A stretch of 64,000 nt of DNA from Bettongia penicillata ogilbyi. Its lineage: Eukaryota; Chordata; Mammalia; Diprotodontia; Potoroidae. The notes beneath the pieces were generated by a model. It was not told the origin of the DNA and made no database searches. It saw only the letters and a program-made list of their open reading frames with translations. Position 1 is the first letter of the stretch; each line of letters begins with the position of its first letter. Made by a program: the position numbers and the translations under genes. The DNA is taken from contig JAJHZJ010000401.1 of assembly GCA_023548195.1 (NCBI GenBank), forward strand, positions 682,001 to 746,000, written 5' to 3'. Positions 33,265 to 44,754 of this stretch are shown piece after piece.

Positions 33265-33990
33265 TAGGTGGTAGAGTAGAAGTAGGGACCTGGTTGAGCT
33301 CTCCTCCTAAACCCATTAAAATACCTGTAAAAATGACTGACTCTAAATAAATTCTAGAGCACCAGAAGTCATGAAATGAAACAGATTTCCAGCCCAAGGC
33401 TGAAAGGCTGTCAGGAACGGTCTATTTCACCGAGATTAGAGCAGAGTGGAGCCCAGCATGGGCTGGGCCTGCCCAGACTAGATTAAAATAGGTTCCAGGG
33501 CATGAGAAGCTGCTGCTATTTCCAGATATCTCAACCCACAAATGCCAAAGACAGTTTCAAAGGTCAGTGCGAAAGCTCTCTCACCTGGGTCAAAGGGGAA
33601 GGGATCTGACCCTAGCCCCAGGGTGATGGCAGCCACTGCCACAGCAGTAGCTATTTCTGGAGCTCCTAGGCTACAGTCAATGGAGGAAACCAGCAGCTGA
33701 CTAGGTTGCAGTCCTGGCTGGTTGTCCTGGGGCAAGGAGAAGCACTGGTATGGCAGAGTTGGTGGCAGCTGTGGAAAGGGAATCCTACTTGCAGTTCTAG
33801 GGCAGGAAAGAGTACCTACAGTTGCTCATTGATAAGAGTGAAGGCCAGTAGAGTGGTAAACACCACTCCTTTGATTATACCACTTTGGACGAACTGAGAA
33901 CCTACAGGTCCATAGAGATACTTATGAAAACAGCTGCATAAAACCTCTGAAACCTAGGGTAGTATATACTCCACTTAAAAAACAGCTGAA
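33265..33990 (+). mobile_element. HAL1 copy E, 5' UTR (middle of nest)
   Basis: Older-type HAL1 5' UTR, parallel to copies A and G: 'ggtggtagagtagaagtagg', 'taaaatacctgtaaaaatga', 'gatttccagcccaaggctga', 'gcagtcctggctggttgtcc'. It lacks the first ~15 bp. The flanks 33248-33264 and 38379-38394 share an AAAAAT..TAGCA pattern, the mutated target duplication within L1. Copy D interrupts it at 33990, and copy E continues at 36991. Confidence 0.82.
33977..33990 (+). repeat. Target-site duplication, left copy (HAL1 D)
   Basis: AAAAAACAGCTGAA precedes the element and recurs at 36978-36991. The two bases before it are TT, so the target reads TT/AAAA, the preferred L1 endonuclease cut. This supports L1-driven insertion of an element that encodes no endonuclease. 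Confidence 0.9.
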
Positions 33991-34000
33991 GAGGCGGAGC

Positions 34001-34009
34001 CAAGATGGC
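34001..34009 (+). promoter_or_regulatory. YY1-type site at HAL1 5' end
   Basis: CAAGATGGC starts 10 bp inside copy D, the same element position as in copy C (12978-12986). The role is inferred from the known YY1 site at the start of human L1. Confidence 0.6.
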
Positions 34010-34481
34010 GGAGTACAAGGACGCACGTTTATGAGTTCCGAAACCACAGCCCATAGAATTAATGTAAAAAGAGACCCCATATCTTCTGGACCACTGAAAG
34101 GTGTACAGAAACGGAGTGGAAGAGATTTCCGTTCCAGGGAACCCTGGAGAGCCGTCCCCAGGGTCCGTCGTGCCTCGGAAAGCGGACCCCACCCCCAGCA
34201 CTGCCCTGGCCGTGGCCCCAGAGAAGCTGACCCAAGCAGGCTTCAGGGACGGAAGCTCTGGCAGCCGGGAAAGTCCCTCCGCCCACAGAAGCTACAGGTC
34301 AGTGAGAGAGAAGGCCAGGCTGGAGGAGGGGAGCGGAGCATCTCAGTGACTCGGGCCCCCTTGGGAGGAAGCGGTGGCAACAGAGACGGGGGCAGGAAGC
34401 GGCAGAGGCAGAGGGGTGGGCGGCGGCTGAGGCAGCAGCGGCCCAGGACTCAGGAATCCCCCAGCAGCAGGCAGGATCTTT

Positions 34482-34622
34482 ATTACGGAAGGTTCCTGCA
34501 TAAAACCTGAGGGAGCTGAGCCTGAGAGACGGCCGTGCCCCCACCCCGCTCTATTACTGAAGGCTTCTGTATAAATCCCCTGAGGGAACTGAGCCTGGGA
34601 GGCGACCCTGCCCCCACCCCAG
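34482..34622 (+). repeat. Two ~71-bp tandem units in HAL1 5' UTR
   Basis: Unit 1 begins at 34482 ('attacggaaggttcctgca') and unit 2 at 34553 ('attactgaaggcttctgta'). Both continue with 'ctgagggarctgagcctg'-type and C-rich sequence. They match the pair at 13431-13574. Confidence 0.72.
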
Positions 34623-34757
34623 CACCTGAACTAAAGCTCACTGATTGACAGCTGGCAGGAGGAAAGCTCATTTAAATCTCAGAGGCCAAGCACTAGCTGG
34701 GCGGATCCAGGCAGGGGTGGAAAGGAATCTCAGAAGTCAAGTAACTGGCTGGGAAAA

Positions 34758-35866
34758 TGCCTAGAAAAGGGAAGAAAAATAAGACTATAGAGAGTTTTTT
34801 TTCCAACAAATGCAAATGATCCCGACATTCGGATTTGACGAGGACGAGGAAATATTCTTGCCATCAGGGACAGAAACGTGGAGGGTGGGGCCTCAGCACC
34901 GCAGACACCCCAGGGGGAGGTCGGGTGGGCTCAGGCATTGGAAGGGCTCAAAAAGGATTTTGAAAAGCAAATTAGACAGGTGGAGGAAAAAACTGGGAAG
35001 AGAAATGAGAGAGATGCAAGGAAAGTATGAAAAACGGGTCAATACCTTGGTTAAGGAGACCTAAAAAAATGCTGAAGAAAATAACACCTTGAAGAATAGG
35101 CTCACTCAATTGGCAAAAGAGGTTCAAAAAGCCAATGAGGAGAAGAATGCTTTCAAAAGCAGAATTAGCCAAATGGACAAAGAGGTTCAAAAGCTCACTG
35201 AAGAGAATAGTTCTCTCAAAATTAGAATGGAACAGATGGAGTCTAATCACTTTCTGAGAAACCAAGAAATCGCCAAACAAAACCAATAGAATGAAAAAAA
35301 TGGAAGAGAATGTGAAATATCTCATGGGAAAAACAACTGACCTGGAAAATAGATCTAGGAGAGACAATTTAAAAATTATGGGACTACCTGAAAGTCATGA
35401 TCAAAAAAAGAGCCTCGACATCATCTTCCATGAAATTATCGAGGAAAACTGCCCTGATATTCTAGAACCAGAGGGCAAAATAAGTATTGAAAGAATCCAT
35501 CGATCACCACCTGAAAGAGACCCAAAAAGAGAAACTCCTAGGAACATTGTGGCCAAATTCCAGAACTCCCAGGTCAAGGAGAAAATATTGCAAGCAGCTA
35601 GAAAGAAACAATTCCAGTACTGTGGAAATACAATCAGGATAACTCAAGATCTAGCAGCTTCTACATTAAGGGATCGAAGGGCGTGGAATAGGATATTCCA
35701 GAAGGCAAAGGAACTAGGACTCAAACCAAGAATCACCTACCCAGCTAAACTGAGTGTAATACTTCAAGGGAAAATATGCTCTTTCAATGAAACAGAGGAC
35801 TTTCAAGCATTCTTGATGAAAAAACCAGAGCTGAAAAGAAAATTTGACTTTCAAACACAAGAATGA
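34758..35866 (+). pseudogene. HAL1 ORF1 with frameshifts and two nonsense codons
   Basis: Homologue of the intact ORF1 at 13730-14830. The start (MPRKGKKNKTIES) runs into a T-run near 34793-34802 that shifts the frame. A further shift garbles the acidic segment. TAA at 35062-35064 and TAG at 35287-35289 interrupt the coiled coil, and an extra A at about 35295 shifts frame again. From 35291 a 191-codon frame keeps the RNA-binding domain (LENRSRRDNLKIMGLPES) and C-terminal domain intact to the normal stop. Few lesions relative to other copies indicate recent decay. No functional protein is expected. Confidence 0.88.
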
Positions 35867-36849
35867 GAAGAAGCATGAAAAAGTAAACAGCAAAGAGAAG
35901 TCTTAAGGGACTTACCAGAAGTGAACTGTTTACATTCCTACATGGAAAGACAATATTTGTAACTCTTAAAACTTTTCAGTATCTGGGTAGTTGGTGGGAC
36001 CACACACACACACATGTACATGCATGCATGCACACACATACAGAGACAGAGAGCACAGAGTGAATTGAATAAAATGGGACCATATCTTAAAAGAAATTAA
36101 GGTAAATGGTGAGAGAGAAATGTACTGGGAGGAAAGAGGTGAAAGGGAATGGGGTAATTATTTGTCATTTAAGAGGCAAGTAGGAGACTTCTTAGTGGAG
36201 GGAAAAAGAGGAGAGCTGAGAAAAGAAAACAATTAGTTTACCTTCATCACATTTGACTAAAGGAAGGTATAAAATGCACACTCATTTTGGTATGAAAACC
36301 TATCTTACTGTATAGGAAAGTGGGGGAGAAGGAGATAAGTAGGGGGGGATGATGGAAGGGAGGGCAAAGGGAGGAGGGAGCAATTTGAAGTCAACACTCT
36401 TGGGGAGAGACAGGATCAAAAGACAGAAGAGAAACAATGAGGAGCAGGATAGGATGGAGGGTAATTCAATTAGTCTTACACAACACGACTATCAGGGAAG
36501 TCATTTGCAAAACTACACAGAAATGGCCTATATTGAATTGCCTGCCTTCCCAAAGGGAATGGGTGGGGAGGGAGGGATGGGGAGAATTTGGAACTCAAAG
36601 TTTTAGGAACAACTGTTTAGTATTGTTGTTGCAACTAGGAAAGAAGACATACAGTTAATGAGGAATAGAAAGTCATCTGGCCCTACAGGAGAAAAGAGAA
36701 GATGGAGACAAGAGAAGAGAGGGATGACAGAAGAGAGGGCAGATTGGAGATAGGGAAAATTAGATTGCTTGGGGTATTGGGGTGGGGGAGGGGTTAAAAG
36801 GGGAGAAAATTTGGAACCCAAAATTTTGTGAAAATGATTGTAAAAAGTC

Positions 36850-36977
36850 AAATAAATAAATAGATAGATAGATAGATAGATAAATGAATGAATGAATAAA
36901 TAAATAAATAAATAAATGGATGAATGAATGAATGAATGAATGAATGAATGAATGAATGAATGAATGAATGAATAAAT
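36850..36977 (+). repeat. Expanded tetranucleotide tail of HAL1 D
   Basis: About 128 bp of AAAT, then GATA, GAAT, AAAT, GGAT and GAAT units where other HAL1 copies have a short AATAAA tail. It lies between the 3' UTR and the right target duplication, so the microsatellite grew from the retrotransposition tail. Confidence 0.88.
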
Positions 36978-36991
36978 AAAAAACAGCTGAA
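36978..36991 (+). repeat. Target-site duplication, right copy (HAL1 D)
   Basis: AAAAAACAGCTGAA, identical to 33977-33990. HAL1 copy E sequence resumes after it ('attcaagtaattggcaag'). Confidence 0.9.
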
Positions 36992-38378
36992 AATTCAAGT
37001 AATTGGCAAGGAAAATGCCCAAAAGGGGGAAAGTGGGATTACACAAGGTTACTTTCTTGGTATAAAGATATTTTCTTTCATCCTTTCAGATGAGGAAGAT
37101 CAAAGCATTCAAGCAGAAAAAGAACAAAGCATACAACCACAGGAAGACAGCACAATCAAAGTCTCAATAAAACATTGAAATGATCTCAGGCCATTGAAGA
37201 GGTCAAAAAGGATTTTGAAAATCAAGTAAGAAATGTAGAGAGAAAAAATTGGGAAGAGAAATGAGAGTGATACAAGGAAATCATGAAAAGAGAGTCAACA
37301 ACTTGCTAAAGGAGGCCCCCAAAATGCTAAAGATAACAATACCTTTAAAATTAGACTAATTCAAATGGAAAAAGAGGTTCAAAAACCAATGAGAAGAACA
37401 CCTTAGAAGACAGAATTGACCAAATGGAAAAGAAGGTCCAAAAGCTCACTGGAGAAAATAGTTCTTTAGAAATTAGAATGGAGCAGATGGAAGCTAATGA
37501 CTTTGTGAGAAATCAAGAAATTATAAAACAAAATCAAAAAAGTGAAAAAATAGAAGACAATGTGAAATACATGTGTGTATGTGTGTGTCTGTTTATATTA
37601 TGTACATATATATATGTAGGTGTGTATGTGTATGCACTCATGCACTTATGTAAGTGTATATGTGTATGCATATGTTTAGGGGTGTGTGTGTGTGTAGATA
37701 GTAGGCACAGGGTGAGCTGAATATGAAGGGAGAACAACTAAAAAAATAAAATTTGCTGTTGAGAGGAATGCACTGGGAGAAAGAGAAAGGGAGACGTAGA
37801 ATGTAGCAAATCATCTCACATAAAAGAGGCAAGAAAGCGCTTTTACAATGGAGGGGAAGAAGGATGCTGACTTTTATCCCTGAAGTAAGTGATTGTTGAC
37901 CCCTCAAAAGTTGCTTTTCTTTTAGAAAGCAGATCAAAGATCCTGTACAGCAGTCCCTCCTATATATGTTAGGGTCCTTGCTTTACAACAGGACAGGGGA
38001 TAATAAGGGTATTCTTTCTCAACATAACTGTTATGGAAAGGCTTTGCATGGCTCCACATGTATAACCTATATTGCTTACTTCTCGATGATGGCAGGTGGG
38101 GAGGGAGAAAGGAAGAGAATATGGAACGCAAAGCTTTAAAAATGAATGTTAAAATTGTTTTTTCATGCAACTGGGGAATAAGATGTATAGGCAAGAGGAT
38201 GCAAAATTCTATTTTGCCCTACAGGAAAATAGAGGGAAGGAGAATGGGAGAATGGAGGGTGATAGATGGGAGGACAGATGAGGGGAAGGGGTAGATGGGA
38301 TGGGGAGAGAATTTAGAATTCAAATTCTTGTGGAAGTGAATGTTGAACACTGAAAAATAAATTATATATTAAAGCTCT
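36992..38378 (+). mobile_element. HAL1 copy E, ORF1 and 3' UTR (middle of nest)
   Basis: ORF1 starts at ATG 37015 (MPKRGKVGLHK) and is heavily broken. The coiled-coil region can be followed to about 37570. There it jumps straight into a TG-rich 3' UTR segment, so the RNA-binding and C-terminal domains are gone. A short LTR-like piece interrupts the UTR at about 37868-37975. The final block 'gaatttagaattcaaattct' precedes an A-rich end at 38350-38378. It cannot encode ORF1p. Confidence 0.8.
37868..37975 (+). mobile_element. LTR-like terminal fragment
   Basis: Shares 'gctgacttttatccctgaag', 'gaaagcagatcaaagatcc' and 'tgtacagcagtccctc' with 45955-46105, the right end of the LTR-like insert there. 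It lies inside HAL1 copy E. Only the last ~110 bp of the longer copy is present. Confidence 0.55.
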
Positions 38379-38379
38379 A

Positions 38380-38935
38380 AAAAAAATTATAGCAAACCTT
38401 TTTGTGATGACAAAATATTGAAAATTGAGGGGATACCCATCAATTGGGGAATGGATGAACAAGCTATGGTATATGGATTTCAGAATTAACTGTAAAGATT
38501 TGCATGCAGTGATGCAAAGGGAAATGAGCAGAACCATCAAAACATTGTACATGGTATCATCAACATTCTGTGATGAACAACCATGAATGACTCAGCTCTC
38601 CTCAGCAACATGATGATCCAAGACAGGTACAAAAGACTCAAGTAGGAAAAAGCTATCCACATTTAGATAAAGAACTGATGAACCCCAAATGCACATCAAA
38701 GTATCTTTTTTTCACTTTATTCTTTTTTTCTGTTTTTTCTTTTTAATATGTTTCTTCTTTCATAAATGTGACTAACACAGAAATATGCTTTACATGATGG
38801 CACATGTATAACCTATACCAAATTGCCTACAATTATAGGAAGAGGAGGGAGAAAAGTTTGGAACTCAAATCTTCTAAAAATTGTCTTTACATGTAATTGA
38901 GGGGAAAAAATAAAATGTTTTATAAAAGGAACAGA
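38380..38935 (+). mobile_element. L1, outer element of the nest (right part)
   Basis: Continues 33264: 'agcaaacctttttgtgatga', 'atcaattggggaatggatga', 'gaaatgagcagaaccatcaa', then the 3' UTR with 'cacatgtataacctatacca' and a short A-rich 3' end 'ggaaaaaataaaatg'. Joining it to 33264 restores L1 order. Confidence 0.8.
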
Positions 38936-38965
38936 TAGCAACCACTATGATGCTGTCTGGGAAAT

Positions 38966-38966
38966 G

Positions 38967-39038
<72 letters not shown>

Positions 39039-39050
39039 AAGATAGACAGA
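38966..39050 (+). repeat. (GATA)n microsatellite
   Basis: About 18 near-perfect GATA units followed by degraded units. Long enough to be polymorphic. No element end was identified to its left other than the L1 3' end at 38935. Confidence 0.95.
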
Positions 39051-39365
39051 CATAAATATATAGATATAGATACATATCTATATACACTCATGTACCTATA
39101 CATATATACATATATGTGTATGTATGGAAATACAGATATATATATATGTGTATAAATGCATACATATGTACATCTACACATTTGTTTATGTATGTAAATA
39201 TAGATATATATGTGTATATATGTGTAGAGATATATAGACAGTGACATCAGTATTGATATAGATAGATATACACACACACATATATATACACACATATATT
39301 GCACACATATATCAATATACTATCTCTCTCTACATATATATATATTATACATTTATTTAAGCCTA
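39051..39365. repeat. TA/CA-rich low-complexity region
   Basis: Mixed ATAT, ACAC and TATG strings next to the GATA array. The long frames read through it on both strands are compositional artefacts. Confidence 0.85.
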
Positions 39366-39414
39366 CATGCATATGTGTGTATAGATATGGATGTAATTTT
39401 GAGTCATTTATGTC

Positions 39415-39545
39415 ATATTCATCCTGTGAGGTGGGTATTATTAATTCCATTTTGCACATGATGAAATTGAAAGTGGAGTTCAGAAAGACTGAGTCACTTG
39501 CCTATGATCACATAGTGTGTAAGTGCCTAGGTTAAGATTCAAACA
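39415..39545 (-). mobile_element. MIR fragment
   Basis: Contains 'cctgtgaggtgggtattatt', 'gcacatgatgaaattgaaag' and 'gtcacttgcctatgatcaca', the reverse complement of the MIR body. Confidence 0.7.
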
Positions 39546-39699
39546 TCTGTTCCTAATCATAAGATCTCAATCTCTATAAAATGGAAGATTGAGGAAGAAA
39601 AAGAGCCTAGCCTTCAAGGGTCCTTGGTAAGAGAGAATGTAACAGGTACTTTTCAAACTGTAAAGTGCTATACAAATATAATGTACAGTGATCATTTAA

Positions 39700-42070
39700 T
39701 TCTCTTAGCTGTCTTCTTCAAGTTTTTTAGAAAAAAATATTTTAAAGTTCATAATGCTAACTTCCTGGCAACATTCTTCTCTCTGGGAATTCTATATACC
39801 ATTGTTGTGATTAAAACTCTGTATCATCAATCCTACCTTTCACTAGCAATGACAATCTTTTAAATAAATTAGATTTTATCATTTCCCTTCCATATTGATC
39901 TCTATCAACAAGCTCTCTGTTGGAGCGTGGTCATGCTGGTCCTTTATAAACAATTCACATATTATTGAACTTGTGCTAAAATTAAAATCATACATAGGAA
40001 AAAAGGATGTGCAAACATTCATAGTAAATTAAATGAACAACAAGAAACATACCCAGAAGGCAAATTTGACTTATTAAATATATTGGAGAGAAATGGTATT
40101 TTTATATTTGAGATTAAAATAATTGAAAGTCAAATAAAATTTGGGGGAAACAGACTAGAATATAGTTAAAATCGCTGCTTATCATGGAGAAACATCAAGC
40201 AGTTTATTTTTCCCCTCTTTTACTACTACTGAATTAAAATGATGTTCAGCTATGAGAAAGGATCCTTACCTGGACAATTCTATAATCTTATTATGAAATC
40301 CTCTGATTAATAAGTAGGATATACTGTGACCAAAACAACTGTCCAATTCAGTTTGTGAAATCTTCCAATTCCATTATCATCCTTTATTCGATAAGCATTT
40401 ATTAGAAAAAATCATATATCAGAATGTCTTTGGAATTTTCTTCTGACTTCTAAATCCCTTTTCTTTCCTTACTGAAAACATTCCTTATGACTATATCTGC
40501 ATTCATGAACTCAATTTGATTTTAGTAAAGATTCACAGAGTACCTCTTTTTCCTTTATAATTCAATTCAAGCAACATCTTCTACCTGATACCTTTCCTGA
40601 TCTCTCCACCCCCAACTGCTATTACCCTCCCTCTGAAACTACCTTATATTTAAGTACTTGACAGTATTTTTATTTATTCCTTTTTAATCTACACAATTTT
40701 AGACCACTAGTTTTACTCTTAACAACTAAGTCTTCCAGAACACTAAAAAATAGCACACTGGAGGCTTAAAAGTGTTAATTCAGCAACAAGGTATTTCATA
40801 CCTTACTTTACCAATAGACTCAGACTTTCACTTGCATTATGTACAGCTGAGGTTTAATTAATGGTTGATCAACTGGATAGTATGGACTAGTTTCATACAG
40901 ATTTCTTTGATTTACATCTAAAATTTAAATAAATGTTGCAGCATTATTTAAATAAAAATAATGTTATCGCTATGAACCAATAGTTATTGACAATTCCAGA
41001 AAATATTTTTAAGAGAAAATTTAAAATTTGGAGACTTTTAATTCAAGGTAAGAAATGACTCCTTGCTGACAGTCTCAGCTCAGTGACCAAGCATTGAATG
41101 GACATAAAATAAGTGATATGTTCAGGGCCAAATGATTTTACACTAGATGAAAAGAATTACAAAAACCAGTCCTTTAAAGAGGAGTACTGCTTCTTCCTTC
41201 CTTGCTATCGTCATCATTATACTTGGAGAAGATATACTGTATACTTGTGCTGAGTCCTAATTATTAATTTCCTTATTTACCTTGTCATAGTAGAGAACAG
41301 CACTGGAAAATTGTAGGGAAGAAACCAGGTTTGTAAAGTCAGAAAAAACATGTTGTAAAAGTCAAAAGAAGAGTTGTAGACCATTGTCTGTTTCATAAAC
41401 TGATTTAATTTCTGTAAGAAAGGACATCACAAAAATATTACGCACAGATTTAATAGTTAGGACATGGTTATTATAGCAGGACAAAAGGAATGCTGAAAAT
41501 TGCTGAGTGCAAGATATGAAGGCAAGACTTAGGGCTCCAGTGAATAAAATTTCTCCTAAGAGGTTATCATTATGTCAGAACTACCAAGGATAATCAGAAT
41601 ATCTAAATAAAGTGCAGCAGAAATCTTAATCTTTGTGTCATGGATGCCTTTGCCAGGTAAGACTACAGACGCTTCTAAGGAATAATATTATTAAATACTT
41701 AAAACTTCAAAGGAAGTCAACTATATTGAAATAGATTATGAAGAAATATTAAGGGTCACAGATCCTAGGTTAAATATATCTTTGAACTAGAGGATGGCAG
41801 TAGCATAGGGGAGGTAGAGAAAGGTACAAGCCTAATTAGATTGAACTCATCTTTGTGAGCTGAGCTGAGAATTACCTGTTTGGGACAAGAGTAAACAGAG
41901 TAAATGCAAGGAGAACTGTACAAACTGAAAAGCATGGCAAAGCTTTGGCACTCTGCACTTTGCCCTGGATCTTTCTGCTTTTATGTAGCCATTAAAGTGA
42001 ACTGGTGTATCCTTGGGTGTCAGTGATACTCCAGAGTCTATGAGTGGTATATACCAGGACTAGAGGAGCA
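39700..42070. other. Mostly unique DNA, no gene recognised
   Basis: AT-rich sequence. An unnamed ancient repeat lies at about 41630-41790 (related, inverted, to 29260-29345). I see no exon-like frames, no RNA gene and no other repeat I can name. Confidence 0.45.
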
Positions 42071-42076
42071 AACCAT

Positions 42077-42517
42077 TGTAAGACAGATAAAACACAGCAC
42101 ACTTGAGGGTTGCTAGCCCAGGCTCACTCTTGATTTGGTCAGACAGGAAAGACACTAAAAAGGAGTTAATAATCTTACTTCATTCTACTCTAGTTCTCTC
42201 AGAAGAGGTTGCTGATGGTGAGAGCACAAACTCCTACAGCATTCCCTAATCACCCTTCTCACAGGGCCAGTGAGAAGCAGGGATAACTACCCCTATGTCT
42301 CAATGGGATCAATCAACACAGGTACAACTTGTGCTTCCCCTAAATCCCCAAACCTCAGTGAGGACCAGTTGAGACAAACACAGATTCCTCCCAAGCCTTC
42401 ATGGAAGCCGATCAAGGCACCCACAGCATTCCAGTTTGTGCAGTCAACCCTAAGGTTTTCTCCAAGCCTCAATGGGGGCAAGTTGAGGAAATTCAAATTC
42501 CCCTCAAGCCTTGATGG

Positions 42518-42520
<3 letters not shown>
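42077..42520 (-). mobile_element. LTR-like repeat, copy 2
   Basis: Homologous to 15940-16400, starting with the same TGTAAGACAGATAAA and keeping 'gtcagacaggaaagacacta', 'cagcattcc.taatcacc' and the internal ~65-bp units. It is cut at the right by a GA microsatellite. It contains 'gggttgctagcccaggctca', which copy 1 has lost. Probable solo LTR; the family is not named. Confidence 0.5.

Positions 42521-42521
<1 letters not shown>

Positions 42522-42588
<67 letters not shown>
42522..42588 (+). repeat. (GA)n microsatellite
   Basis: A perfect run of about 33 GA units at the right edge of an LTR-like repeat. The frame that reads RERERE across it is an artefact. Confidence 0.97.
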
Positions 42589-42591
<3 letters not shown>

Positions 42592-42929
42592 TAGAACCAG
42601 GGGAATAACAGATAACAGTGATTTTTTGAAAATAAAATAGACAATTTTAATTCCATAAAAATGTTACACAAGTAAATTTCAAGGCAGTTAAAATGAGGTG
42701 TTAATTGAGAAATTAGATTTGTATCAAATACCTGATAAAATAAAGAATTTCATGATATATAAGAAAATGATGTAAATTACTATGACCTTGACAGACAGGT
42801 AACAAAGATATGTGAATAATTGTCAGTGGAACAATCGCAAACTTTCAACACCCCACATAAAAAAATATAACAAACAGCTATTATAAAGATAAATTCACAC
42901 TAAATCAACATGTAACTTTCATGTCACAA

Positions 42930-43650
42930 TTCTCAAAATGGTCAATAAAAGACAGAAACAGTTAATGCTGTTAGTTTGGGAAGATAGTAAATTAATATAC
43001 TTGGGGTATTAATTTTCAGAAAAAAACAATTTGGAATTATGGGAATAAAGTGATTAAATTGTTTCTGCCCTTCAAACAAATGGTCCCAATGTAAGCATTC
43101 ATTTGAAGGAGGCCAAAGATAGAACTCTCTGTATATAAAAATATTCTTAGCAGCACTTTTCTTGGTGCCAAAAAAAAATGCAAACATAGAGGACACCTAT
43201 TATTAAGGAATAGTTGAAAAGTTATTATTATAAGGATGTAGCATAATACTATTTCATTATAAGAAATGATGAACAAATACTAGAAATTCATGTTTTGTAG
43301 TAAAAGTTGTATGAGTTGATGCATGATGAGTTAGCAGAACCAGGAGAGCAATATCTATGACCAGATTAATGTAACAATTTACCAAGAGGCAACCGAATTC
43401 TAATTAATTGTAGTGATCAACCCTGGCCTCAGAGAAGAGATGACAAAACATGAGACATATCTTCTTCCTTTTCATAGTAAGGAAGTAAATTATAGGTGTG
43501 GATTATTGTATGCTGTCAGATAGTGGCCATATGTTTAGTTTTTGCTTCATTGTTCTGTTTTATTTTGTTACAAGAAAGGATTAATCATGAGGGGGAATAT
43601 ATATCATGAAATGATGATACTATAAAAATAAAAGACATTAGTTGTACTTA
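42930..43650 (+). mobile_element. Old L1 3' end
   Basis: Diverged plus-strand L1: 'gagttagcagaaccaggaga' (43330-43349), 'aggaatagttgaaaagttat', 'tataaaaatattcttagcag', and a 3' UTR ending at 'actataaaaataaaagac'. No open frame is left. Confidence 0.6.
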
Positions 43651-43654
43651 TTGA

Positions 43655-44725
43655 AAATTGGCAGACAAAAAGTTTTTTTCAGCATTAATTAAATTGACAT
43701 ACGCCTTGATCTATGTTGATATCATTGCATTGTTGATACATTTCAACTTTGACCTTCTTGAGATATTTTTTTTAAATAAATGAGTGTTTCTTCTTATACT
43801 TGATTGTGCTTTGGTTTCTTAAGGGCTAAGCTAGTAAAATGCAAACTGTGACAAATGCTACCAAGAAAGCTTTAGGTGCAAAGCTGTGATCCATTCTAAG
43901 ACATCTATCTCAGAATCAGTAAAACTAAGGTGGACAGGCCTATTCAGTTCTTTTTTCATACATGGAAACTCAGAAAAACCATTTATTAAATTTTGAAGGG
44001 TTGTAATCTGCACGGGTGGAGGGAGTACCCATGATGATGAAGTCACTGATTTTATTAAATTATGAAGTGCAGTTTCTCAAGCCTGAGCATGTAGAGTGAA
44101 ACTTTGCCTCCCAATATACTCCCTGTTCTGTCACAAGCCATGTTTGCTATTCCACCATTGCATTCAATATGTGCGTTTACATTTCAGTTAAGATTTGGAG
44201 TTAAGACGACTTGGAACACTTTACATTTAGTGCTGAAGAGGAGACATTTGATATTTATTCCCACTCTGCTCGCCACCAGCAATTCCCAACTCTGAAAATC
44301 ACATTCCGTTCTCTTTCACATTTATTGGCATTTCTGAAGTGCACAGTGTTCATACTTTACTATTAATACACCGCTAACACTAGGTTGCATATCTCCCTTG
44401 GTACCAAAGTCAATAAAGGGGCAATTTTAAAGCAGGAGAAAATGTCTGTGGATTAAAAATATGGGAGCAAGTGAAATGATTATGTGGTATCATTTATACA
44501 AGATTTTCCTAACATGTTTTAAATGATTATAAGGAAAAAAAAAAAAACAAAAGCATACCCACAAGATACTGAGTTTACATGAAAATTACATACTCAATTT
44601 CGTGTCATTTTTTTAAATCAGATCTACTTTCTACCCATGCTGGTTTAGTGAAGAACAATAGTGAAAATAAGAACAGATTTTTATCAAAAGATTTAAGAAA
44701 TGAGAAATGCTTTACATAGCTGATG
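43655..44725. other. No gene recognised
   Basis: Unique-looking AT-rich DNA. A short plus-strand frame at 44104-44295 shows no domain features. Confidence 0.45.
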
Positions 44726-44754
44726 ACATTTCATCTTAAAAAAGATTTTATAAA

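Larger units (their letters stand above)
33991..36977 (+). mobile_element. HAL1 copy D, near complete (inner element)
   Basis: Young-type HAL1 with an exact 5' end ('gaggcggagccaagatggcg'), GC-rich 5' UTR, ORF1 with a few breaks, full 3' UTR with both terminal blocks, and an expanded GATA/GAAT/AAAT tail (36850-36977). It is clearly closer to copy C than to any other copy: the last ~190 ORF1 residues differ at about 16 positions. It sits inside older HAL1 copy E, which itself sits in L1. Confidence 0.93.

Noticed and set aside
38966..39050. Regularly spaced short repeats that might look like a CRISPR-type array
   Set aside because: It is a tetranucleotide GATA microsatellite with no spacers, in a mammalian genome.
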